Source of the DNA: Syngnathus acus | Taxonomy: Eukaryota > Chordata > Actinopteri > Syngnathiformes > Syngnathidae | DNA: 64,000 nt | NCBI RefSeq assembly: GCF_901709675.1 | Contig: NC_051108.1 | Span: forward strand, 4,808,631 to 4,872,630 | Direction of reading: 5' to 3' | Shown here: piece by piece, positions 22,301-32,116 of the stretch | Numbering within the stretch: position 1 is the stretch's first letter | How the letters are laid out: each line of letters starts with the position of its first letter | Notes under the pieces: generated by a model | Seen by the model: only the letters and a program-made list of their open reading frames with translations | Database searches by the model: none | What the model was told of the DNA's origin: nothing | Program-made: the position numbers and the translations under genes

Positions 22301-25098
22301 AGTTTTATTTCAATGAAAAAAACCTCGTCTTATATTCGGGCCAATACGGTATATAAAATTTCGCTTTCTAACTAAAGGGGCTGCCAAAAAAAAAATGGAA
22401 ATCTAAAAAATAATAGTGTCATTTAAAGCAGTGATTTCCAACCACTGTCTCATGGCACATAAGAGTGTTGTGAAAGAAATCGTCTGGATTTATTATTTAT
22501 CTTACATTGTATTTTATCTCCAACTTTGTAGCTCCACATGACTTTATAGGTCTCATTGTTGTTTTGGACTGTGGCAGTTACTGTAACATTTTGAGTACTT
22601 TGTTTTTTAGAGCAGTCCACAGTAACAGGTTCAGCTGTCATGGCGATATCTTCGGGCAGGGTCGCCACTTTTAATTCTTTCCTTGCCGTATGTCTGAGTG
22701 ACCCACTTGTGAATTCACATTCATACGTGCCTGCAGTGAACATAAGTAGTGGTTATGAATGACATTATGTAATCAATCATACAAAAACATTATTTTACAA
22801 ATTGAATATTTGATTCATTTACTTATTTGTTTTTAGCAGTGGAGAAACATTATGAGGAGTGACCCAAATATTTGACATTATAACGGTATGGATGAAAACA
22901 AAATAAATGGGCAAAATTCTAATGGTAAGAAATCTTCCTACTCACCCGCCCAGATGTTTGTTACATTATGAAGTGTAACGGCAGTGCAAGATTTATTTGT
23001 GGCACAGTTTGAGTCGAGTTTCACCACACTGCCATTGTTAAGCTCAAAATACTCATTCCTCCTGATGATTTTCCAGCTAGACTTTTTCGATACCCCTTCT
23101 AAAGTACATTTCAGTGTTGCCTCTGACATGTAAGGTACATATGTTTCTGTTGATTCGATGGTGACAATCTCTATGTGAGAAAGAAAACACATTAGTTAAA
23201 TGTACGGTATGGTCCAGGGGTGAAGAACAATAAAAGTCATGGATCAACTTGACCTATAAGTGGAAAATACCATCTCTCAACAGAGGAGGCTTACTAAACA
23301 GAATTAGTATGCTTTCTTTGGTAATACATGACTATAAAATTAGTAGGCATACATAGGTGATTTTTTTTTGCCTCACTTTGTGTAGTCTCTCAAATTTTAA
23401 AAATCAATTGAGATGTAAAAAAAAAAAAAAAAATCTGTATGCATACGTATACACTTTTTGCATTTGGAGAGCTGAACTAGTCTCTTTCCAGAAACTGATT
23501 TCAATTTATGGTGATTTTTTTTATTATGTCTTTATCACAGTGTGACCCCACCAAGCCCCTGCAAACAAAATTAGATGCTAATTAGCATTATAAAACATCA
23601 AACATTTACTTGCCTGATGAGGTGATCCTGAAATTAGCTCCAAGATTGGCTTCCAATGTCGACACAATGCCCTGGAGTCTCGACGTTGCAAATTTGTCGT
23701 TAAGACCCACTTCAAAGTCCAGAGAACGGTTGGACAGGCTTTAAGATTGAGAAGAACTCAAAAAAACAGATTTGGTGATAGCAGCAAAACTTGAAACGAT
23801 ATTAAGATCTGTGCTTGAATGATCATAAATCAAAACATAAAGATGATGACAGAAGTCTTTGCACATTAGACTTACAAAAAAATTAATACAATTTCAGAAA
23901 TCATGATAGATTTTTAATTATTTCTATAGATTTACGTATTTGTAAAAATAAGATGTTTAGATATACAGAGACAATTGCTTTTTGTTACATTCTTCAGACA
24001 GCGACAATATTGATATTTGATACTAATTCACCAATTCTGTATTAAAACAAACAGTTCGATATGTATCAATACTAACATTTCTATTTTAATAAATATAACC
24101 TTTTTATTCAGTACAATACCTCAGACCAGTAATGTTCAAGTGTTGAAAACCATGAAGTTCTTGAAAGGCAGTTTCAAGCTTTAAAAGGAAAATCACCAAA
24201 AAGGTGTTGAATTTGATTTAAACAAAACAAAAAAAAGATAATTCAAAGAATATAATTAAAATTGTGTACCTGTTTAATTTTGTTTAAATCCCAGATGGTT
24301 CCATTTAGTTTTGAAGTTCCAATGAGTTTGTCTGTGGAGATGACGATAGGAGTTTTGACCTCATCATTTCATTCAAATGCAATCAACAATCAATGTGATT
24401 GTGATTCATTACATCACCTCAAATTAATTACATATTAGCGAGTTCGACATGTGGTAATCTCTTACCTTGGACCTTGGGTAAGCAAACTGTTGTGGATTTC
24501 ATCACCTTGTTTTTGCATATTCTTTCACTGCAGCAGCACGGCTCATTGCTCCGAGTGCACCCATCAGAGCAGCTGCACAAGTATTTACCGTTGTAAATTA
24601 GACAACCTAGAATAAGAAACAGGTTGCTTTTTGCAGTTCTACCTCGCTTTATGACAAAAGAAGCTGATCAGTAATTTGTATGACGTACCTACAACTGTTT
24701 GTTTTTGGCCATCATGCACCACTACCACTTCTTTTCCTTGGGTATCGAGCCCCAGGCAATATTTTGCTGCAGCCGAGTCTGACGAGTCTGTGAGACAGAT
24801 TTGAGGGTGAGGGGTGGGGATTCAGGCAATGATTTTATTTTATTTTTTTAATTCAAACTTCAAAGTTGGACCAGAAAGGTATATCCAACTTTATAAAATC
24901 CTCAGTGTAGCAGTTAATAATGAGCATAGAAAAACAGAGGTGGTAGTTATACATTACCGGCAGCACAAGCCTGTAAATCACAACAACAGATTGAAATGAA
25001 ACATGATTTCAATCACAGTCACACAGCACAATGTGAAGAATCATTATTACCTGATAGTACATGAACAAAGATCCCATCACGAACATGATGGAAAACAT
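19340..25098 (-). CDS. Second adhesion G protein-coupled receptor, ADGRF family
   Basis: Complete 964-residue model. Exons in coding order: 25098-25051, 24970-24958, 24787-24689, 24606-24466, 24331-24270, 24178-24120, 23738-23614, 23170-22946, 22730-22506, 22137-22003, 21919-21732, 21646-21461, 21250-19949, 19524-19483, 19384-19340; phases agree. Signal peptide (MFSIMFVMGSLFMYYQ), one degenerate N-terminal module with a Cys-rich exon (CSCSDGC, CCCSERIC), SEA, two Ig-like exon pairs, hormone-receptor-like exon (CKEDDLWP, NRNCPKGR, CKGNEWQPVFSNC), GAIN, GPS and 7TM. The GPS reads CECDHLTPFSAMF, so L/T cleavage between 20750 and 20749 is likely, but the tethered agonist departs from the family TSFSILM. 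The tail is very short (VRGELLKLIMVHFD). Exon layout parallels the first receptor, so the two are old paralogues. Exact orthology is not clear; fish carry several ADGRF genes. Confidence 0.88.
19700..19789. mobile_element. Short palindromic relic of the CCGGACTATAAGGCGCACC family
   Basis: Ninety bases made of the two ends of the element joined head to head (ACCATATTTTCCGGACTATA and its complement) with the core missing. It lies in the intron before the TM7 exon of the second receptor. Confidence 0.7.
22181..22351. mobile_element. Miniature inverted-repeat element, GGCCCGAATATAAGACGACCCC family
   Basis: Starts TACCGTATTGGCCCGAATAT and ends with its complement followed by TAT. The motif ATAAGACGACCCC recurs inside. 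It lies in an intron of the second receptor between two Ig exons. The outer bases are the same as in the other TACCGT elements here. Confidence 0.8.
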
Positions 25099-25278
25099 TG
25101 TGTTCCTAATGGAAAAATGTCACAATTCAATAACCACTACATTGAAATAAATGTTATTATGGAAAGTGGGGCTTGTTGTCACATGGCTAAGTTGTCACGT
25201 TCTCCACTAGAGGGCGGTATTTAAATGTGAATTACTAATTTTCTTCCTAATCTTTAGAATCAGTTCACTCAAAAGAGT

Positions 25279-25418
25279 TAGGGTTAGGGTTAGGGTTAGG
25301 GGGTTAGGGGTGAGGGTTAGGGTTAGGGGTTGGGTTAGGGTTAGGGTTAGGGTTAGGGTTAGGGTTAGGGGGTTAGGGTTAGGGGTGAGGGTTAGGGTTA
25401 GGGTTAGGGGTTAGGGTT
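25279..25418. repeat. Interstitial telomere-like array (TTAGGG)n
   Basis: About 140 bp of TTAGGG, interrupted by GGGTTAGGGG and GTGAGGGTTAGGG variants. It lies between the second receptor's start and the palindromic block, far from any evident chromosome end. Confidence 0.95.
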
Positions 25419-25454
25419 CAAAACAATCGGTCACCAAATTGTTCGCTACACTTT

Positions 25455-25455
25455 C

Positions 25456-25494
<39 letters not shown>

Positions 25495-25498
25495 TTTT
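25455..25498. repeat. (TTTA)n microsatellite
   Basis: About ten TTTA units immediately before a block that resembles the outer end of the palindrome. Confidence 0.9.
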
Positions 25499-26500
25499 AC
25501 CTCGTGTGGTGTACCTATTAAAGTGTCCATGAGGTGTACCTAATAACAGGCCACTTCATTAGGGAAGTGTCATGGTCAAAGCGTCACTGTAGTGTTGGCT
25601 CGTGAGTGAACGATTCGTTCAAAGGAACGAATCTTTTCAGTGAACGAGAGTGAACGAATAACTTCATAAAGGGATTCGTTCTTTTTTCATTTCATATGAT
25701 TTCAACCAGTAGGTGTCGGTAATGCGCATTGAAGCTGGTGCCACCTCGCCGTAAAACAAAACGAAGAAGAAAACGACGTAATTCCCGGTTCACCAACGAG
25801 TCGTGAATTGCATTTCATGTTCAACAACTGAACGGATCTGTGAGTAAACGAGTCCGTGAGTGAGCGAGCGATTTGCATTTCCAGTTCTTCGCGAGAACGG
25901 ATCAGTGAGGGAACGAATCCTGACTTTCCCGTTCGCGAACGAGACAATGGGTGAACTTCCTTCACGTGCATCAACGGATCAGTCAGTGAACGTGTTGCGT
26001 CTCCCTCCTGGCTATGTGAGCCAGAATGTAGATTTACGATTTGCCAAGGAAACAAAGAACCACTCACTGAAACACCACTTCTTTTATGCACGTTTTCTCC
26101 AAGCTAACGGCTAACTTTATTGCATGAAGGGATGCGCCGTTATGCAACAACAGGGAGACTCTTTGGGTAATCTTGATTTTATAACACTTATAATAGTTTT
26201 TAAATAACGTGTATGCATATATACGCCAAAATATTGTTATCCAATATATCTACTGCAATTTCACATTAGATTGCTGGTTTGAAATTTACTTTTATTATTA
26301 TTATTAATATTGTTGTTTTGTTGTTGTTGTTGTTGTTGTTTTAATAAACATTTATTTTAAAACTTGTCTGGTGTTTTATTCCTTGTTTTTATATTCGTCA
26401 ATTAAAACATAAAAATCTGAGATTTGGTTAACTGCTTTGTATGACAATATGCATGTGTTTTAGGTTGTTATATGAGTTGGTGTACCCCAAAATAACAAAT
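25498..26500. mobile_element. Degenerate element block with GTGAACGATTCGTTC repeats
   Basis: 25498-25600 matches the outer part of the right palindrome arm (CACTTCATT... and TGTCCATGAGGTGTACC). It is followed by a block with many short GAACGA/TCGTTC inverted motifs, which also appear at 26850-26930 and 29550-29620. Near 26293-26342 are ATT and GTT microsatellites. The reading frames here look incidental. Confidence 0.5.
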
Positions 26501-26982
26501 GTCGGCATAACGGATTTTTTTCCCCATGCTTTTATTCAAACACAAACACATTTGGTATAAGAATGTGTGTTGGGTGGCATCGCAGCAACGCTGTCTGTCA
26601 CACACTGGTGAATCTTCGCGAACGAACCTGAAAATGGCGGTGTACCTAATAGAGCGTCCGAATGGCGTCACAGATCAAACAGCCAATCAGAAAGTGGGGG
26701 TGAGGGCGGGTGTGGCACTTTTCACTTTCCGTGAAGCTTTGACCATGATTTTTCCCTAATGAAGTGGCCTGTGATTAGGTACACCTCATGGACACTTCAA
26801 TAGGTACACTACACGAGGTAAAAAAAAAAAGAATAAACAAATAAGAAAGTGTAGCGAACGATTCGGTGAACGATTCTTTTGAACAAACCTTTTGAGTGAA
26901 CCGATTCTAAAGATCCAGTTTTTAAACTGGAATGCACATCACTAGTACAAAAGAGTGCAGACGGCCATGGGTTACCAGGTCG

Positions 26983-27050
26983 AAATAGCTGACTGGTTAG
27001 TGACATGAGCTCTTACCCGGTAAGAACTTGGTTCGATCCCCGGTGTGTGC
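26983..27050 (+). repeat. tRNA-like head in the left palindrome arm
   Basis: TAGCTGACTGG near 26986 resembles a Pol III A box and GGTTCGATCCC at 27030-27040 is a perfect B box, about 40 bp apart as in tRNA genes. It reads like the head of a tRNA-derived SINE. The stems are too imperfect for me to call a functional tRNA. Confidence 0.55.
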
Positions 27051-27249
27051 ATATACCTAAATGTGCTTTTAGACTCGGAACCTCGCTTTGTATGCGTTTT
27101 TTACATTTAGCTCCTGCAGAACGTGAAAATGAACAAAATCTTTTCACGCAGGTGTGTTTAACGAAGGTAACTTGGAAAACATATTGGAACGCGGCCCCGA
27201 GGACTAGAGCTTGACACCTGTGACCTTTGACCATGATATTTCCCTAATA

Positions 27250-28895
27250 AAGTGGCCTGTTATTAGGTACACTTGAAAATGGCGGTGTACCTAATGGAGT
27301 GTCCGTGTGATTCCCTCGTTAAGTGCACCTGCGTGAAAAGTTTTAGCTCCTGCAGAACATGAAAATGACCAAAATCTTTTCACGCAGGTGTGTTTAACGA
27401 GGGTAACTTGAAAACATATTGGAACGCGGCCCCGAAGACTAGAGCTTGACACCTGTGACCTTTGGCCATGATATTTCCCTAATATAGTGGCCTGTTATTA
27501 GGTACACTTGAAAATGGCGGTGTACCTAATGGAGTGTCCGTGTGAATCCCTCGTTAAGTGCACCTGCGTGAAAAGTTTTAGCTCCTGGAGAACGTAAAAT
27601 GACCAAAATCTTTTCACGCAGGTGCGTTTAACGAGGGTAACTTGAAAACATATTGGAACGCGGCCCCGAAGACTAGAGCTTGACACCTGTGACCTTTGGC
27701 CATGATATTTCCCTAATATAGTGGCCTGTTATTAGGTACACTTGAAAATGGCGGTGTACCTAATGGAGTGTCCGTGTGATTCCCTCGTTAAGTGCACCTG
27801 CGTGAAAAGTTTTAGCTCCTGCAGAACGTAAAATGACCAAAATCTTTTCACGCAGGTGTGTTTAATGAGGGTAACTTGGAAAACATATTGGAACGCGGCC
27901 CCGAAGACTAGAGCTTGACACCTGTGACCTTTGGCCATGATATTTCCCTAATATAGTGGCCTGTTATTAGGTACACTTGAAAATGGCGGTGTACCTAATG
28001 GAGTGTCCGTGTGATTCCCTCGTTAAGTGCACCTGCGTGAAAAGTTTTAGCTCCTGCAGAACGCAAAATGACCAAAATCTTTTCACGCAGGTGTGTTTAA
28101 TGAGGGTAACTTGGAAAACATATTGGAACGCGGCCCCGAAGACTAGAGCTTGACACCTGTGACCTTTGGCCATGATATTTCCCTAATATAGTGGCCTGTT
28201 ATTAGGTACACTTGAAAATGGCGGTGTACCTAATGGAGTGTCCGTGTGATTCCCTCGTTAAGTGCACCTGCGTGAAAAGTTTTAGCTCCTGCAGAACGTA
28301 AAATGACCAAAATCTTTTCACGCAGGTGTGTTTAATGAGGGTAACTTGGAAAACATATTGGAACGCGGCCCCGAAGACTAGAGCTTGACACCTGTGACCT
28401 TTGGCCATGATATTTCCCTAATATAGTGGCCTGTTATTAGGTACACTTGAAAATGGCGGTGTACCTAATGGAGTGTCCGTGTGATTCCCTCGTTAAGTGC
28501 ACCTGCGTGAAAAGTTTTAGCTCCTGCAGAACGCAAAATGACCAAAATCTTTTCACGCAGGTGTGTTTAATGAGGGTAACTTGGAAAACATATTGGAACG
28601 CGGCCCCGAAGACTAGAGCTTGACACCTGTGACCTTTGGCCATGATATTTCCCTAATATAGTGGCCTGTTATTAGGTACACTTGAAAATGGCGGTGTACC
28701 TAATGGAGTGTCCGTGTGATTCCCTCGTTAAGTGCACCTGCGTGAAAAGTTTTAGCTCCTGCAGAACGTAAAATGACCAAAATCTTTTCACGCAGGTGTG
28801 TTTAACGAGGGTAACTTGGAAAGCATATTGGAACGCGGCCCCGAGGACTAGAGCTTGACACCTGTGACCTTTGACCATGATATTTCCCTAATAAA
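27250..28895. repeat. 235-bp satellite, seven units
   Basis: Units start at AGTGGCCTGTTATTAGG at about 27250, 27485, 27720, 27955, 28190, 28425 and 28660, a constant 235-bp step. Each unit has a 28-bp stem (CCCTCGTTAAGTGCACCTGC... against its near complement) around a short loop with CTCCTGCAGAACG. Most units also carry short open frames of about 68 codons on the minus strand that merely follow the repeat. One more unit, inverted, lies at 29035-29270. Confidence 0.95.
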
Positions 28896-29429
28896 GTGGC
28901 CTGTTATTAGGTACACTTGAAAATGGCGGTGTACCTAATGGAGTGTCCAAGTGACGTCACAGATCAACCAGCCAATTAGAAAGTGGGGGTGAGGGCGGGT
29001 GTGGCACTTTTCACTCAAACCAGAGGTGTCGACCTCCAGTCCTCGAGGGGCCGCGTTCCAATATGTTTTCTAAGTTACCCTCGTTAAACACACCTGCGTG
29101 AAAAGATTTTGGTCATTTCACGTTCTGCAGGAGCTAAAACTTTTCACGCAGGTGCACTTAACGAGGGAATCACACGGACACTCCATTAGGTACACCGCCA
29201 TTTTCAAGTGTACCTAATAACAGGCCACTTTATTAAGGAAATATCATGGTCAAAGGTCACAGGTGTCAAGCTCTAGTCTTCGGGGCCGCGTTCCAATATG
29301 TTTTCCAAGTTACCTTCGTGAAACACACTTGCATGAAAAGATTTTGTTCATTTTCACGTTCTGCAGGAGCTAAATGTAAAAAACGCATACAAAGCGAGGT
29401 TCCAAGTCTAAAAGTACATTCAGGTATAT

Positions 29430-29500
29430 GCACACACCTGGGATCGAACCAAGTTCTTACTGAGCGAGAGCCCGTGTCATTAACCAGTCGCCTATTTCAA
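29430..29500 (-). repeat. tRNA-like head in the right palindrome arm
   Basis: Reverse-complement counterpart of 26983-27050; the B box reads GGTTCGATCCC on the minus strand (29440-29450) and the A-box-like sequence lies near 29484-29494. Confidence 0.5.
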
Positions 29501-29627
29501 CCTGGAAACCTATGGCCGTCTGCACTCTTTTGTACTAGTGATGTTTAAAGTGAACTCGAATCGGTTCACTCAAAAGGCTTGTTCAAAAGAGTCGTTCACC
29601 GAATCGTTCGCTACACTTTATTTATTT

Positions 29628-29998
29628 CATCCATCCATCCATTTTCTGAAGCGCTTAGTCCCCACGGGGGTCGCGGGAGTGCTGGAGCCTATCCCAGCCG
29701 TCAACGGGCAGTAGGCGGGGGACACCCTGAACCGGTTGCCAGCCGATCGCAGGGCACACAGAGACAAACAACCATTTGCACTCGCACTCACACCTAGGGA
29801 CAATTTGGAGTCTTCAATCGGCCTACCAAGCATGTTTTTTGGGATGTGGGAGGAAACCGGAGTGCCCGGAGAAAACCCACGCGGGCCCGGGGAGAACATG
29901 CAAACTCCACACAGGGAGGGCCGGAGGTGGAATCGAACCCGCACCCTCCTAACTGTGCGGCGGACGTGCTACCCAGTGCGCCACCGAGCCGCCTACTT
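29628..29998. mobile_element. Teleost retroposon inserted in the right palindrome arm
   Basis: CATCCATCCATTTTCTGAAG, GGTCGCGGGAGTGCTGGAGC, GGAGAAAACCCACGCGGGC and GGTGGAATCGAACCCGCACC are landmarks of one of the most abundant fish interspersed repeats. TTTATTTAT is found on both sides, as expected for an insertion into the arm. It has no counterpart in the left arm, so it arrived after the palindrome formed. Confidence 0.75.
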
Positions 29999-30292
29999 TA
30001 TTTATTTATTCTTTTATTTTTTTTACCTCGTGTAGTGTACCTATTGAAGTGTCCATGAGGTGTACCTAATCACAGGCCACTTCATTTGGGAAAAATCATG
30101 GTCAAAGCTTCACGGAAAGTGAAAAGTGCCACACCCGCCCTCACCCCCACTTTCTGATTGGCTGTTTGATCTGTGACGTCATTCGGACACTCTATTAGGT
30201 ACACCACCATTTTCAGGTTCGTTCGCGAAGATTCACGAGTGAGTGACAGGCAGCTTTGGCGCTATGCCAGCCGACACACGTTATGCCGACAT

Positions 30293-32116
30293 TGATGTTG
30301 GACTTTACCTTTCATTGCACTTGTTGTCATGACAATTAATCCGAATTTAAGTGAATAACACACACAGAATGGGCCAATGAAAAATGCACCTCTGGCAAAT
30401 TGGTTTACGTATGCCAGAATTACCATTCCGATGATGTGTGTCACTTGGTGAGGAAATGTGTTTGTCTGGTTTACGATTTATAAATAGATCTTCCATCAGG
30501 CCCTAGGCAACAATTATTCAATTTAAATTTAATTCAGTACTTATATTGTTGAAGATAATAACTCAACTTTAATTCTATCACTTGCTTTACAAACTATTTG
30601 TACTACTGCAAGTATAATGTCAGTGTGGTATAATATTTAAACAGAACAGTGACGATTTGTTTTACTGCTTTTTGAAACAATGCCACATTTACTCCTCTCC
30701 ATAGCTGTGATACCGCAAAGTTTGAATTTAGCAGGCCATACCGTCAACCAGCAACTTTGCATATTTTCTCTCATGAATTTTACAATGCTTTCATAATAAT
30801 GTGCATTTACGTCAGAATTATAACCCCACTGTAGCACGCAAACAAAAACCTCACAGAAAAACACAGGGCCACTAAAGTACACAAAGTGTAAGCCACCAAA
30901 AAAGGGATAAGTGAGTCAAATGGTGTAATTATCAAGTACCATTAATTTTTGCGCGATGGTTAATTGGAAAACAATTTAGGTGACTGTTGTTGATAAAGTA
31001 GTTTCGCAAGACTAAGATGATTACGTTTCACATAATTCCATGTGTTGCCATTTTTCTACATTTTAAATGAATGAAAGCAAATTACTTTTCTGAAAACTAA
31101 ATAAAAAATGTGTAGCCTCCTTCATACTTGAGTTGAGCTCGACATTGTTGTCAGAGATAAATATGACTGGTTTAACTTAAGGTATATATATTTAAATGGC
31201 ATTCACGACAAATGCTTGAGAAAAAAAATCTGAGGGACATTTCTTACCTTTCAGCTGCAACAGGTGAAGAGAAACTTACTCTGGATGCATTGTGCATCCA
31301 AATTTGATACAAATTTATCAGGGGGTGGAACTCTCCATTACTACCAAAGCACCATTAAAAATTTGCATGTTTCATGACAGAAGGGTTGGCACAGGCAGAC
31401 AGCATTTCATTTTTATAAGGAACTAATCCACTACCAAACCAATATTTCTCCTTCAAGATGTCACATAGAAACTGTCAATCAAATGTGATGCAAGGTTTTG
31501 GTTATCTCTTGCTGGGTTTTACAACAGCTTCCCCCAATGCCACAAACACAATAAAACAAGAAAGTGGGAGATGTGAAACACACAGAAACACAAAGGTGAC
31601 TTCTTTACGTATATATAGTCAAGTAAAAATAAAAAGGATATGTTGCATCAAAACTATTTTGGCAAGTACAATTTATCCCAAAAGTTACTTGAATAAACTT
31701 AATGGCATATATGTGACGCGTTACAACAAACGAATGCATAATGTAGTTTTTCTTAATAAACTCAGATTTATTTTTTATAGCAAGTCCACATCTGAAAAAG
31801 TGTTATTTTTAAAGAAAATAAAGATATTATTAATATGACCAAAATTGTGGGTTGTATTTTCATACGTAGAAAATATTTGGAACATGAGTAAAGTCAATTC
31901 AACACTTAATACTACACAAAAATTCAGTTAAATTATCAAACAATTTCTGAAAATACTAATATTATTACTATCAAATTACAGTAATCATATGAAGAAATTG
32001 ATCCTCAGAATAGTTACAGTGTCAGGATGAGGACTCCTATAGTTGACATTTTTTATGGACATTGGACATCTGTCTTCTTTGAACACGATATATTGATCTG
32101 AAATTGGACTGGTGGT
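30293..32116. other. Spacer between palindrome and meprin gene
   Basis: AT-rich, no recognised exon or repeat family. A minus-strand AATAAA at 31767-31772, 345 bp after the meprin stop, could be that gene's polyadenylation signal. Confidence 0.4.

Larger units (their letters stand above)
26500..30292. repeat. Large interrupted palindrome (about 3.8 kb)
   Basis: The left arm (26500-27300) matches the reverse complement of the right arm (about 29035-30292). Paired landmarks: TGTCGGCATAAC/GTTATGCCGACA at the outer ends; AAAGTGGGGGTGAGGGCGGG at 26690 and its complement at 30133; GTGTAGCGAACGATTCGGTG at 26849 and its complement at 29593; tRNA-like sequences at 26983 and 29430. The right arm is longer because of a retroposon insertion at 29628-29998. 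The centre holds a 235-bp satellite. No protein-coding sequence recognised. Confidence 0.85.

Noticed and set aside
26983-27050. Functional tRNA gene
   Set aside because: The A box is imperfect, the acceptor and D stems do not pair well, and the sequence occurs inside a repeated palindromic block, so a tRNA-derived repeat is more likely.
27498-28878. Six open frames of about 68 codons on the minus strand
   Set aside because: They are phase-locked to the 235-bp satellite, overlap its hairpin and have no start context or family resemblance.
27250-28895. CRISPR-like array
   Set aside because: Units are 235 bp and identical throughout, with no short repeats alternating with unique spacers, in a vertebrate genome.
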